Assembly (NCBI RefSeq): GCF_030704535.1
Contig: NC_081812.1
Span: 22,605,501 to 22,669,500, forward strand
Length of the DNA: 64,000 nucleotides
From: Vitis vinifera
Lineage: Eukaryota; Streptophyta; Magnoliopsida; Vitales; Vitaceae
Direction: 5' to 3'
Part shown: piece after piece, positions 43,081 through 58,000 of the stretch
Layout of the letters: each line of letters opens with the position of its first letter
How positions within the stretch are numbered: the first letter of the stretch is position 1
Made by a program: the position numbers and the translations under genes
The notes under the pieces: model-generated
What the model was told of the DNA's origin: nothing
Database searches by the model: none
The model's input: only the letters and a program-made list of their open reading frames with translations

Positions 43081-46000
43081 ATGACACAACCATCGGTGAT
43101 CCTTGCAACGGCTAGCTATGATCATACAATTCGGTTTTGGGAGGCCAAAAGTGGGAGGTGCTACCGTACTATTCAGTATCCTGATTCGGTAAAGCCTCCT
43201 ATTATTGGTTGTTTAGTGTTGTTATGTGACGGCTATTAACAATTTTTTAACATAAAACCAGAAAAAAAATGTTGTCTGATTCTGTACTTATACATATGGC
43301 ATCCATGGTTGATAGATAGGTCATTGAATTTCAATATGTTCATATTCATGTCTGTTGTCTCTTTTCAATGAGAACATGATTGACACATCTAATGACTCTT
43401 TCCATGCACAAGATATGCTCTGATCAAAAGTAAATGTAGGACTCAGATTTAATTCTATTAAGATATGCAGATCCATTGTCCATGGAGACGGTCACCTGTT
43501 GTGTTGTCATGAAAGTAACATGTGTCTTTCATAGACAACAGTCACCAGACATCTAATGACAATGTCACAGTAGCAACTGGCAACCAGTGATTGAAACCCA
43601 CATTTGCATGAATTACTTGCAGAGTTGAAGGTAGCTATGACTATGAGATTATATTTTTGAAGAATAATGCCTTATTTCAACTTGATTAAACTTGAAACCC
43701 CATATAGGATCTAATCTTCTTCTATTCATCTTTTTGGTCCGCTACTACTACAGCTTTCCAGGGCATTCTTCTCTATATAATTCAACTTGATTTGATGTCT
43801 ACATGTAGATCCAAAGGGTTAAAATAGCAATGTCAAGTTGATGTTTATTGGGGAGTATTTCTTTTCCTTATGTTTTGATAAGGTTTTGTAAAGTAGGGAA
43901 GGATTTTCCATCCTTCTCTTATACTTTTATTTTTATAAAAACGTGTTTGTCTTCTGTCAAAAAAAAAAAAAAACAAAACAAAACAAAAGCAAAAGAAAAA
44001 GAAAAGACGAATGCCGTATTGCTCAAAATGCTTTTCGAATATGTTTTTCTAATAAGATTCACTTACAATGGCCCTTTGATTTTTTCAAAAAAATAAAAAT
44101 AAAAATGCAGCATGCCACTGAATCTATTCAAGCATTTTGACAAATTTATTATTTTCCATTTTTGATAGTCACTTGTAATTTTGAAAGATGCTTAAAAATT
44201 GCAACTTTTCCTAAAGTTGATTTTGATTCCAAAAGTTACATTTGATTTTCATTTTCTTTTACTTAACATATGACTTTGCAAACATCAATAAGATTGCAAA
44301 AAGGGATATCTATTATGAGCCTTATGACTTTTTAAATTGTATTGCAGTTACATTGCATATACCTTTCCTTAAAGCTAGATGAAAAAATCTTAAAAAAATA
44401 AAGAAAGAAGAAAAAATTAAAGCTGAATCTCGATTATCATTATTTGGGTTTGACAGAACAAAAACCTTAAGTCTGATTGTGCTGAAGACAATCATTAACA
44501 ATGTGAACGTTTCATTGATGGCCCTGCCACTAAATTTTGTTTGCCTAAATCGCTACTACTTCACAGTTTACATGCCTTGCATGTGCCCAGGTCCGTAGTT
44601 TGCATAATTATGTGGTGTGCATTATAATTAATTTTAAGTACATTTAAGAGGGTTTAAGAGGAGTTTTTCCTTTTCTTTTTATGATTCTTTAAATTTCCTA
44701 TGTGATCTGACTCAGTTGTGTGACATCTACAGCAAGTTAATCGACTTGAAATAACCCCAGATAAGAGACAGCTGGCTGCAGCTGGAAATCCTCATATTCG
44801 ACTGTTTGATGTGAATTCAAGTACCACACAACCTGTATGTATCTGTCTCATATTTTCCCTCTTAGAATTTGATCTAGAGATCTATGTTATTTTCTGACTT
44901 CTAGGTTGTGATTTTTTGCTATTTTTTTCCTTCACTCCTTGTGTTTATCCTACAATTATTGGGCTTGGACTTGTTTCATTTTTTTAGTGAAATCATTTTT
45001 ATTCCTTCTTTTTTTTTTTTCTCCAAGAAATTTTTTTGTTTTGTTTCATTGGCAGGCAAGGAGCTTCGATTCGCATACCAACAATGTTATGGCAGTTGGA
45101 TTTCAGTGTGATGGAAAATGGATGTACTCAGGTTCTGAAGATGGCACAGTTAAGATTTGGGATATGAGGTATAAAAAAGATCACAAGAGAAATAGATATC
45201 CGTTTTCTCCCTGTACTTTATGCTCTCTTTTGGATTTTTTTAGATATTTAGTCTCATTTTAAATGAAATCCAGGGCTCGGGAATGTCAAAGGGAATATGA
45301 AAGCCGTGCAGCTGTAAACACGGTTGTTCTGCACCCAAATCAGGTTAAATATTGTCTTTTGTTTGAGTTATTGGACATTTTTTTTTTCCTAAGATCCTAA
45401 TAGACTTCAACTTAATTTCAGAAAGGTGATGGGATAAGAAACTGTTGGAATCTTATGATATAGGAACATGGCTTGGTTTTGGATTGGCCATTGTAAGATT
45501 ACAAATATAATGTGTATTTGTCACCATATTTTTCTGGTTTCACAGACTGAACTGATATCTGGTGACCAAAATGGCAATATACGTGTGTGGGATTTGACAG
45601 CCAATTCATGCAGCTGCGAATTGGTATGCTTGATGTTCTGTATTTTCTCCATATGTTATTTGCTTTCTTGAGGATGGTTTGTAAGGAAGTAGGGGTTCTC
45701 ATTTCCATTTTAAGTATTGTACATTTACCTCATGAAATTCATGTTTTTGGATAGCCATGATAAGTTGCAAAGCTTTGAGCTATTGAAAATTAAAGCTTTC
45801 AAACTTTGTCCTCATTTTCATGGGATATTAATTAGTTTTTCTACCAAAAGAAAACCATTTTTATGAGAACACAACCCCTCAAAACGGTTTAGGAAATCCT
45901 AGTGAGTGTCTTCTGGCTTTTGATGGGAAGTGATTCAAATGCATTATGTGTATAGGATGGGTTAGGCTTGGATTGCAATGGGTCATGAAGCATTTCAGAT

Positions 46001-48823
46001 GAACGCAACCATGTAATAAATAGGTAACACAGCCCAATCCATATAACTTGCTTAATAAGCAGATCAAGTTAGGTTAGTTATTCTCATGCCGAAATAACAC
46101 CCTAATTTGTCAACTTATGCGATAGATTGATGCATTTGTGAGCCATTTAACCCATTTAAGTATTCAAATGTATCCAAATTGATATTTAACTTGTTTTATC
46201 AAATGACTTGTTGAAAAATACCATGAATTCTTCCTTTCTAACAAGAATTTTTCTTTTTAATTTCAAAAAATGCTTAAATTTATAGAAGTTCAACAACTAA
46301 TACAGTTATTATTTCAACATGATAAGATAATTAAATGAATTGTACATTATAATTGTTTTAACACAAACATTACAATTAAACAGGTCAAAATGGGTTTAAG
46401 TTCCTAACCTGACCATGATTTGCTCAATAAATAGGTGGCAAGTCAGTGCAATAAGGACAAAAACACAATTAGACTCAATCTGAACCTGCTTAAACTTTGT
46501 CTTTTGGGATGTATCTAGAATTGCCACCCCGAGCTTGACTAAAAACATCGAAGCACACAGATTAAGGACAGCTGATTTAGTGCAATAGGCTGTCCAGTAG
46601 AGAGATGGATTTTTGAGTTTCAAAGATCTGTCTTGAGTGATGAATTCCTTTTACTGCCCTGAACTGTTTCTCCTTCAGTAATAGGCACTACAATATGGGA
46701 TTGAATAAACTCCCGTGATGAAAAGGTCCAGCCTCTGCTGTACTATTTTGTTGAGTATATGTACAAAAATATGCCTCAAGATCTGTGGTGTGAGCTCAGG
46801 TACCAGAAGTGGATACTGCTGTAAGGTCTTTAACTGTGATGTGGGATGGCAGCTTGGTTGTTGCTGCAAATAATCATGGAACATGTTATGTTTGGCGCTT
46901 GTTACGAGGGAACCAGGTAGTTGCTTTAGTGATTCATTTTTCTGATGTATGATAACTCATTGAAGAAAATTTGACTTACCTTATACATGTTCCGTTGCAG
47001 ACTATGACCAACTTTGAGCCACTTCACAAGCTACAAGCACATGATGGATACATTCTTAAATGTCTCCTTTCACCCGAGTTTTGTGAGCCCCACAGGTTAG
47101 ATTCATTGGAGTGACTTTTTTTGTCCAATAAGTTCTCATTCCTTTCTTTTTGGTATGATTTGCTCTTGTTTTTCATACACTTCTGTATCCAGTATTCTTG
47201 CTGTAGTGAGATGTTAGATTAATTTCCATTAAAATTCTTTTCCAGATATCTGGCCACAGCATCTTCTGACCATACTGTGAAAATTTGGAATGTAGATGGT
47301 TTCACTTTAGAAAAGACCTTAGTAGGTATTTATCGGAGCCTCATATAAGTAGTTTTGTTTGTTCTCTGGTTTGTTTGTCACTGTAAATACCAGATGGCCT
47401 TATATCAGTCTGTCTGAGATATTGACGTTAATGGTTGTACTTCTCTAGGACATCAGCGCTGGGTGTGGGACTGTGTTTTCTCTGTGGATGGTGCCTATCT
47501 TATCACAGGTATTTGACTTTAAGTATGATAAATCATAACAATCACCTTAGCAAGCTCCTTACTAGACCATCCCTCAGAAGAAAGTTTGCTGGGTACCAAC
47601 CAACTCAAATCAACCGTCTTTCTAACTATTTGAACTGATTATCGATTAGTTCAGCAAATCCACTGCATTTTAGGTTTATATTTCCTATGAGACTTGACTG
47701 ATCTTTTTGGCCTTTCATACTCTCCATAGATATAGAAAGAAACACAAGTAACATCAGATTCAGGCTCTTTAAAAGGATGGATCTTCTCTGATCCAGAAGG
47801 GGATTTCTTTTGGTAAAAGGATTAAGAAAATGAGATCTAAGGATAAGGAAATAATCCAAGATGATAAGGGATTAAAAAATATTCCTCTGTTTTTTCATTT
47901 TTTATTCTTCTTTCTTTTTTTCCCCCTTCTGAAAAAAGAGGAGATAGGAAAGAAAATAACAAAATTGACATGATAACATGAGACAATTTGACCCCTGTTT
48001 TTTAATTAATTTTGGCTGTGCAGGATCCATGTGATTTGATGACTTTCAAGCATTTGATTTTACTTGGTTTCTTTAGGCACTGGATATTTTATTTTCATTT
48101 CAGGGGCATGTCATAAAGACATGATAGAATGAAATCATGTCTTATGGTTTGAAGTTTTTAAAACATTTATATTCTGAGTCATGAATGATATCTCAAGCGA
48201 GGCCTATTTAGGAGTCAGTGATACATCACTAAATCTGTGATGCTCTCAATCACACCAATCATGAACTCATATTCTCCTTTCTGTTAAACTTTCATATCCA
48301 AGGAAAGAAAGGCAACCAGAAAAGAAGAAAAATAAACAAACAAACAAACCCTTGCATAGCCTCCAACCAATCTATAAAATTTATCATGGACATAGAGCCC
48401 ATTGTAAAAGATTATACCTCATAACAGAAGATTAGAAAGAAACATAAACAATCTATGATTCCTGTCTTTTCATAAAGTCCAAAACACACGAAAGGGACAA
48501 CCCTTCAAGCCTTCTTCCGTCTTCCTCTACAAAAGCACCATGCCACCCTAAAAGGTTTCACTATCTGGAGAAGGCATTACTCACACAATCCCAAACTAGG
48601 AAAAACACCAATTGCCACAACACCTCAAGGAAAGCACCGAACGCCACTAGTTTACATCTAATGCAATTTTTAATGATCTTCTTTTATCCATGTAGCTTCT
48701 TCTGATACAACAGCAAGACTTTGGTCTATGTCAAACGGCCAAGACATCAAAGTCTATCAAGGACATCACAAAGCAACTGTTTGTTGTGCTCTTCATGATG
48801 GAGCTGAGCCCTCTGCTGCCTGA
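43081..48823 (+). CDS. LST8: LST8, WD40 subunit of the TOR complex
   Basis: Ten coding exons join in phase to 316 residues: 43081-43188, 44733-44834, 45056-45168, 45274-45343, 45546-45623, 46800-46916, 47001-47095, 47246-47325, 47449-47508 and 48696-48823. All introns are GT-AG. The product starts [20 protein letters not shown] and is a seven-bladed WD40 propeller; blade-ending motifs include IWDM (Trp105), VWDL (Trp146), YVWR (Trp189), IWNV (Trp242) and LWSM (Trp284). Family role: LST8 binds and stabilises the TOR kinase domain in TORC1, linking nutrient state to growth, and Arabidopsis mutants have growth and day-length defects. Length is close to Arabidopsis LST8-1 (about 305). It is convergent with NRPA1. 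The long introns 1, 5 and 9 hold no recognised gene. Confidence 0.94.
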
Positions 48824-49699
48824 AACTGGAATTGTGTGTGGGGTTCACCTTGCTTGTGCCATTGAGGTTGTGTATGGATGTTTCCATTGTCATTTCATCT
48901 TTAAGAGAAACAAATCTTAGCTTTTTGGACATGGATGCCTAGTAAACTTTCTCAGTTTACATCAGCTTTTGCATCTCTTATAAAAGAAAAAAAAAATTGC
49001 TGTTTAAGGCATATATGCTTTGATTGTATCCCTAATTTGGATTTTTCTTTTGTAGCATGATGCCCCAATTCCAGCATTTCAATTTAAATTCTCCCTTCAT
49101 TTCGGATTAGTCTTTTGCGTCTTGTCTTCAATTAAACTCACTTTAATTACAGCCTATTCTAGTTTGTCAAATAAGAAAAAAAACGCTTCTACAACAATCA
49201 TTCTCAAACAAATTAATAACTCGTCTGGAAGAGCTTCTTAAAGCATAAGAAGTTACATGAGACGTAGAAAACCACATCTTGAATCGAGTCTAGTAGTTAT
49301 GCTACTTTTTTTTCATGTCATTTGCCATGCGAGACGCAAATTTTATTTAACCAAAATTGTTTGGAATACTTATATTTTTAACAAAGTATTTCTGAAAGCC
49401 ATTCGACTTTTGCTTCAAAAATATCTACACAAACATCTCCTTGTTTCAATTTCTTTTATTTTGCACCAAACAGGATTCTAATCACATATAGATGATAAAT
49501 CGAGTTAAAAAAATTCTGATACCAAAAATGTGATTTTAGAGAAAAAAAATCATTAATAGAAACCTTCGTCTTCCAAAATTTGTTGAGCATGCCTCCCCCT
49601 ACACCAACAGAAGCAGCTAAAAAGCATGCCCAATAAACCAGAATAGAACAAAAAAACGAATACAGATGGATCGAGCTTTACGTTTAGCTTTTCTGTACA
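48824..49699. other. Spacer between the convergent LST8 and NRPA1 genes
   Basis: Probable 3' UTRs of both genes occupy the ends. The middle is AT-rich with no gene. The open frame 49257-49481 is not supported. Confidence 0.6.
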
Positions 49700-52600
49700 T
49701 CAAATTTCTATTTTCTGCATCAAGTCAAAACATCCTGTACCCATTTTCACCGGCAGACCGAGGCAAATCCGGGCAGATGCAGACTCCAAGTTGTCCGTCA
49801 TGCCATGAGATGCTGCCTCCACGATGAATTTGGAAGCTGTTTCAAAAGTCATCTTGCTGAATGGTGATACTGACTCAGCTATGCCCCCGTGTCTGTTCAT
49901 TGGCCGGTACCCACCAGAATGGGTCATGAAGTCGGCGATTAGGGATAGGTGGCGGATGTTAACTTTAACCCCATAGGCATTGAAGACGTTGAACACCTCT
50001 TTTATGATGGTTGCTCTGGCAGCTTCTACCCCAAAAGTATTCAGCATAGCATGGACATTGTTGGAATATACATACCTCACATCAAGCTCATCTTGCATTT
50101 TCCAAAATGCAGTGAAATCCACACCGGCTGTCTGCAACGCTGGGAGTTTCTTCTTCTCCTCTCCTGGAATATTTTCCCTCTTTTTGGGATCTCTTCCATA
50201 GTAGATTACTTGGTCTTTGTTGCAGTCAATCACTTGGCACAGATCAATCTTCCCCGAACTTCTGATGTAGACTTTATTTGCAGCCTTCTGAGCAATCTGC
50301 ACAATTATTTCAAGAGTGTGATCAGTTGGTAAAAATATTTGGAAAGCTAAATCATCTGACATGCCTGGCCATTCCTACATACAACACTGGTTAATTCTAA
50401 TGGAAGACGAGGTCGGGTTTTACTCCAATTACTAGAGTTTTATGGTGGTGAACTCAATGGGATCAGTACTAGTGAACCCCTGCTACTGTTAAGAAATTAA
50501 GATTCATTTCTTAGTCAGAGTTCACTTCAAACCACACCCTTATATATTGAAATCATGGAATGTGATTTTCTTTGAGCATTTATGGTCCCGAGTGCAAATC
50601 GTATAAGAAATTAACTAGGAAACATTGATAAAACCAATTAAAGATAGGAACCATAAACTTGAAATGATGTGAACTCCAGAAGAACAAGTACCTGAGCAAG
50701 TAAAATATGAGGTTCATTGGTAAATCTGAAGTGGACCTCAAAATATGTTCCCTTAGCTTTCACCAAGATTGCTCGATCAAAGTCCTTTTTAATTGCTCTG
50801 AACCGCTTCTTTCTTTTGGCTTCTGTTTTAGCCTTTTTGTTTTTTGATGATTTAGACTTAGAGGGCACCTTGGAATCTTCATCTTTAGGATCAGATATCC
50901 CTACTTCTTCATTATTACTAATTTCAACTTCGTCCTCCACAAGATCAATTTCTTCTGTAAGTCCAGCTGATGGTTCCCCTTCATCAGGTTCACCTTCAGA
51001 ATCTCCATAATCCATCTCATCTGAAGCTTGCTGTTTTCTTTTCTGTGCATCCAAACCTAGATCTTCAGCCCCTCCATCATCCTCACCATCATCATCCTCG
51101 TCACCATTTCCGCCTGCCAACCCATCACCAGAAGCATCCTCATCTGTCTCTTTTGAGGCCATAGATCGTGAATCTGGCAAGAAATTTTTTATGCCGCTGA
51201 TTTTGGAGAGCAAAAGGAGATGATTCTGTATTGCATCCTCCAATTCCCTCACAAACACAGCTTCCAGAGTTTCCTCACAGTCTTCCAAAGATATACCAGT
51301 GTGTGGAGGGTAGAGTGCAGGTTCATAGAGCTTCATCTTAAGCTTATAAATACTGCAGGTTTGGTGATCTTGAACTGTGAATGGCACAATGCTTACTTCC
51401 ATGCTCTCAGTTATGTCTGCCACAGTAACCTTCTTTAATTTTGCAGCAAGACGCTCAGCATCATCCCTGCAAATTATGAATATATGAAATTGTGAACTCT
51501 GACTGTGTGAGATGACATAAAACATATGGAGTTGTAGTACTTTAAATCAAGAAAGATAAATACTAATCTGGATTTCAAGCATTTAAACGTTGAATTTCTA
51601 AAATGCATGCAAAGATCTTAAACATCAAAAATGTCTTATCTATACATACAAAGCAAATCATTTACACCACAGATAGAGAAAAACTGATGCCCCTAAGATC
51701 TTAAACATCAAAAATCAAGTTTTTTAGAGAGGGTTACAGCTCACCACCACAAGAGAATTTCAGGGGGAAAGGAAAAAAAAAAAAGGCAAGCAATGACTAC
51801 ATTGAGGATGCAGGATATCATAAAGGTCTCCAACTTCCAATACCTCATGCCACTGATACCAATAATAATCCAACTTTAAAACAATGTATGAACTCTACTT
51901 ATCGCTACTAAATCAAATAAAGCTCCATTCAGTGTGATACATAGTGCATAGTCACATAGGTTTAACAGAACAGATTGTCACATAGCTAAAGACAACCTTG
52001 AATGTCTTGTTCATTAATTGGTGGTATAGCCATATAGGTACATACAGGGTCCAAATGGAGAATATGGGCTAGAAAAATACTTCAAATATCTAATCGGTGT
52101 TTTTTGTGTGGGTGTGAAGAGGAAACGATCAACCATATATTAATTCATTGTACAGTGACAAAAGGGTTATGGAACATCATTCTTGCGTTGTGTGGTGTAT
52201 AGTGGGTCTTTCCAAATTCTGTAAAGGAGGTCCTTAGTAGTTGGAAAGGCTCTTTTGTGGGGAGGAAAAGAAAAGAAGTGTGGAAGGCCATCCCGTTATT
52301 CATTTTTTGGACTATATGGAAGGAGAGAAATAGGCTAGCTTTTAAAGGGGGGGTGTTGGCTTATCAGAAATTAAAAACGTCACTTGTTTACATTATTTGG
52401 GGTTGGGCTAAAGTGTACATTGAAATGGAGTCGAATTCCCTAATAGGTTTCTTGGAGTGGTTAGCCTCCAATTAGGGTTTGGTTCGTTTTGTTTTTTGTT
52501 TTGAGGGTTGGTAGCTTTGTATACTTCCTGTATGCCTTGAGGCTATTGGCCGCTCTTATATATCATTTGCTTATCAAAAAAAAAAATACTTCAAATATCC

Positions 52601-55046
52601 TTCTTAATCCATGGATCCAATAGATTGAGGCAAAGGTTTTACCCTTAAGAAAAGATTGGAAGACTATGGGATTTCTTCAGCTGCTTCCGGTTACATGACA
52701 TTACAATCAAATGGCAGGTAGATCTTTCAGAGGCAGTCCAAGGTCAGCCAATCAGAAGCCATTCCTAGTTATTACTATAGAAGCTTCTCATGACCCAACC
52801 AAGACTACTTTTTCCCCTTCAGCCTTTTCACAGATATCTTATGCTTCTGCTGTATCCCCTCTTCTCTGTCTTTTTTTTTTTCCTATTATAAGAAATCAAC
52901 AGTACATAAAAGGATTCCCACCTTATTTAGACACTGCTTCTCAAACATGTCCTTCACCTCCTCATTTATTGGGTCAGTTAATTCTAGTAAAAACTCCAAA
53001 GAAGCCTTTCACACCTGACTTAAGTAGCAAAAGGGTTAGCCTGGGGATGTAGGGGGTTCTAGTTTCGAGTCCCCGAAGGAAATTTGGGATAGGAAAAGAA
53101 AAGACTCCAAAGAGAGAGATGGGCACATAGCCGGCAGTAATGAGAAACCAAATACCAAAACCTTATATAGATATATATACACACATATATATCAACCTCA
53201 TACTCAATAACAAGAACAATACGCTTACTTCATTGTGTTAGCAACAATCCTCATATCTCAAAGAGCCAATAGAACTGCAAAAAGCCTCTTATCCAAAAGA
53301 GCAGTAATTGGGTAGCTCTGTGATAAAGCTCAGACACCAACTAAGAGTGAATGTCCCTCAATTTGCACAAATTGGAGGAACAGTAAGAGCCTCCCATGAT
53401 TAGTTTATACTATTATCAACAACATCAACCCAAAAATATCACCAATAGAATTGAACCCAACACACAAAATTTCCAGAGACCCATCCTCTATTGAGTGCTT
53501 AATGATGAATAGGCAGAAGAACCAGCCCAAACCTGTTCACCAATTTCTTATTTGTCCACAAAATTTCTTATGGCTTGGCTTTCTGTATCACAATGACACA
53601 GGTTCTCTCTGTGCTGACAGCTCTTTTTGCTAGATCTCAAGCCCATTAATATTCCATGAGATAATAACAAGAATAATAACCACCCCATTAAATCTTCTAC
53701 AGTAGAGCTTTCTTAATTGATAAAATCACCTCTGTAATTGACAAAATCATCTGTATATATATTTACCTCAAAACTTTTTCCTTCTCTCTTTTCCTTTTTA
53801 AAAAATGAACCAAAAAGTCAGAAAGTATTATCAATTGCAGATTTATTTTAAAGATTGATAGTCTAGTAATATGAGCCACAAGCAACTGAGTGAAGGGGGC
53901 AGCTCAACCACAAAATATTGCAGGCAACTAAGTCATAGTATTTCTTTTCTTTTTTCTCTTTCCCATAAAGTTATTACTTAGAAATCTATGCTCAATATTC
54001 TAGTAAATTTTAAATAATTTCAGTGGTTAATGTGTCAACTTATGACTATAAGCCCTAGCTCTTACCCTCTCCCCATCATTACTCTGATTGCAGGCAGCTA
54101 AGTCAGTTTACTCATGATATACTTTCAAACAAAGACATCCTATCTATAAATGAAATTTGCAGATGGATGGAAACAATGCCAGTTAACCTGAAATGCTTGT
54201 TAGAGGGCATTATTTGTCAGACAACATTACTAAAACAAGGTGGAAATATTAATATACAAAAACTACAAGATACTCACTTTGACCTTCCCATTTGAAGAGG
54301 GCAAGTCATAATCGGAGTTTTAATATCATTTGCAGCAGTCATCAAGATCTCTTGTAGACGTGGGATTCCAAGTGTCACATTTACTTCTCCTCGGCCAGCA
54401 AGATGGAATGTGTTCAGTCTGGAAAAATAAAGAAAATTTTCAGATAGAAGAATGAAAATAACAGTACAACACACAGCATATGCTTGCACTGGGGGAAAAA
54501 GGTTGCAAAAATCAAACAGGATTCAGCATACAAATAAAAGAGCAACTGAAACCAAGTTAATTCTCACTGGTGGATGGCACATTGATTGGGAAATTGCTGG
54601 AAGGAGTCTTTGAAGACTTAGAGTTCATTTGACAGTGTTTTTACTCTAAGTGTTTTCTCTGGAAGTGTTTTTTGGAGAATTACCTATTAAGATTTCTCTA
54701 GAGAACACTACAAGTGATTTTTCAACAGAATAAGTGATTTTTCAGATTTTTAAAAGTGTTCTCTAAATTTTGTCAAACACTTGATTGTTTTTCAGAAACA
54801 CTTTTTTGGCTAAAAGTGTTTCCTAGAATCAAATATCAAACAAACTCTTACAAGATGAAAGTATGGTTCCAACACACAAGCTTTAATTTGGGACACAAAT
54901 AATAATTTAAATTCTTCTTGGGACCTCAAATAGTTTCTATATTTCTCCCAACAAAAGGTTGCAAAAATAATAAAAAAAGTTGCTGTACTTACCTTTTTCT
55001 GCTGTTTAACACATGCAATAAAAAATCCACAAATAAAAAAAAAAAG

Positions 55047-55080
<34 letters not shown>

Positions 55081-58000
55081 TTTATAGAATTTTTATTTTT
55101 ATTTTTAAAAAAAGAAAGGGTTGGAAAGGTTCATATGCTTCATTGCGCTTAGGTTGAAAATATAAGTTTCATAATTGCCCTTAGATTTTTGTTTCTATCT
55201 CTAAAAATAAAAATATTATGAAGCTCGAAACCAAAATCCATTTTGGCACAGATTAATGCAAATTAAAGAACCAGTTTTAAATCTGAATAAATGTAAAGAG
55301 TGGCATTTCTTGAGAGAAGCAAGCATATATAAATCTTACGTCATCTGTGTTGATGGTTCTCCAACTGACTGAGCAGCGAGCACACCAACTGGTTCTCCTG
55401 GCTGTGCAAGACTCGAGATGTATTTCTGCTTCACCAAGTTCACAAAGTCTTTTTGCTTCTTCATATTATCAAAATCTTGCCGCTCCTCCATAAAACCTTC
55501 AATGAATTTTTTTGTTTTCTTTCTAAGTTCCTTAGGCAACTTCTGAATATAACCATTGAATTTTCCATCTTGACCAAATTTTTCACAAACAACTTCTTCA
55601 TTCTGAAAATTAACAGATAGAAAAAAGTCCATTATATGATTCCTATTTAGAATTCAGATTAAGCAAAGAACGGTATGAATTCTCACCACTGCCAACGCTT
55701 CAAATTCTGTGATAAAGCTGGTTTGATGGACGTCCACACCATCGTCTCCATAATTAAATTGAACGATGGAGCCATCTGAATCGCGGACAGTATAATCATA
55801 ACAGACTTTAAGGCACTCAAGATTTTTTATTAGGCACCTTTGCAGGTATCCACTACGAGATGTTTTTACAGCTGTATCAACTAACCTATAAAGAAAACGT
55901 TAAAAGAGTCATGAAAGGCCGCCCCATAATACAATCACCAATATTACACTAATGATCCTTCAATTCAACATCAATGTTGAAAACATTCACTATGCTTAGC
56001 ACATTGTGCATTAAGATAAAGATGTGAATCAATGGCCAGAGCATGAGTGTGAATAGCACTGTAGCTATTTCCATTTCTTACTGCTGGTGTGATGTTGATG
56101 CAGGTACTGTGGGAATTTCTTCTACATTCATATTTCAAAACAAATATCGTAGAGCTTTTGATTTTCATAAAAAAGAGTCTGTTTCATATTTATATGAGAA
56201 AACAGATTAATACATACTCAGCCTACTAGTATAAATTCATCAGAAAATCCATTTGCAGAAATAGCTTCCAAAAAGAGAAAACTGTCAAAAATAAGGAGGA
56301 ACTGTAACAAAGTTGGGAAATTTGATTACCCTTCACGACCAGCCATGCAATGGAAGTAATATTCTTGAGGATGAAGACCAGTAAGAAAGCGATCACTGAT
56401 AAAGCCTCCAGCTCGAGCTGCACAATCCCATGGAGGAAAACAGGGTAATGTCTTCCCAGAAACCATTCGAGGGACTCGTTTGCCTTCTAAATCTTGTTGA
56501 CCCAGAAAAGAAGATATTTGCGAGAAATTAACCTGTTCAAAGAATGAAGCAATAAGTGAAGAATGCAGAAATTAAATATAATCTGCCTGGAAAAGTGATG
56601 ACAATATATCTACATTTACCTAGGAAAGTAATGATAACATATTACCTAGAAGTTACAAATTTTATACTACTCAATTGACTAATGTAAACTGTCCATGCCT
56701 CTATTAGATGGCCAACCAGAATCTAGTGTCAGCCATGTTCGGACATGCCAGAGCTAATTGACAACTGAAGTATGATGTTGGACTTGCCGAGAAGGGATTG
56801 CAAAGGACAGATATCCCAGTTAGATGATTGTAAACAACAGACAGAAAATTGAAAAGACTAAAGGGCTTCATCATTGTGCTCAGTTGATACAGAAGAAGTC
56901 AAGAAGATTAAGATAATTGGAAGATCTAGAGATCTAACTTCAAAGATATTGACATGCAAGCAGATGAGCAAAGATACCCAAGGGGTCCAAGACAGTCAAC
57001 CTCTATCTACACTGGAACACTTGAAAGAATGGACAAATGGCCAGAGACATATCCAAATGATTTACGCATCTTCAGAAATACAAAGTTCCAGGCCAACAGT
57101 CAAACTCTCCTTGGAGAGGATTTATTTTACCCATAAGAAATACCAGCATGAATGAGGTACATTAATTGCAAAACTAAAAATTTTCAATTTGTCATAGCTT
57201 TCTACCAGAATAGTCCCTCTCATTAAAAAAATCTCAAGGATAATACACATACTTAAACAGAATTTACACACAAACCCAAAATACAAAACTGAACACAGAA
57301 CTCATTGGACCATGCTAAGATAGACTATTTTATCAAATAACTATTACCGGGACGCAAACAATATCCTAAAAACACAAGAGACTTACCGTGCTACCCTTAG
57401 CCCCAGTAGTGGTCATAAGAGAGAGGCAATTCTTTGGGAAGGGTTTTACTAATCCTTTCAGCAACAAGTCTTTGTTGACCTTGGAGGTTAATTCATTAAG
57501 CTCATTTTTCATCATCCTATCCAAACGTGTTATGGCAGCTTCTCCATTACTGAGTATAATTTTTTCAACTTCCACTTGCAGTTTCACTGGATCTGAAAAG
57601 CCAAAAGAAATATCAAAGATCAAATACCCATTAATAAATCATGTATAATAGAATGAGAAATTTTCATTAAAAAACTGAAATTTTCTGCAGAGAAGACGAA
57701 TTGAAAAATATAAAGGCAATTCAAAAATTATATTTTCAAGACTTACTTTTTATAACCTTAAAATTCAACAAATAATCTTACATAGAATAGTTAAAGGTGT
57801 ACATTGTTATACAGATGATGACACAATTGTATCAAGGGCTACCGATACTTTTTATAAGCAAAAGTTTTCTTTCCTCTTTTGTTGATGTTACATGGAACTG
57901 AACCTAGAACCTCCCTTATTCCCAACCCCAAATCTTGCTACTTGAACCATGCCTTAAGCGCCAGGGGCTACCAAAACCGTTAGTAGCTGCTTCACTCTGT

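Noticed and set aside
45169..45273. LST8 intron 3 as a second stop-free intron (105 nt, divisible by three)
   Set aside because: Reading through it in frame meets TAA at 45260-45262, just before the acceptor, so retention would truncate the protein.
52711..53052. 113-codon open frame in an NRPA1 intron
   Set aside because: It overlaps a SINE copy, has no recognisable domain and lies inside a supported intron.
54918..55157. Open frame with an asparagine run
   Set aside because: The run is the AAT microsatellite read in one frame; it is intronic.
55603..55686. 84-nt NRPA1 intron (divisible by three) as a possible in-frame retained intron
   Set aside because: In-frame TGA occurs about 30 bases into the intron.
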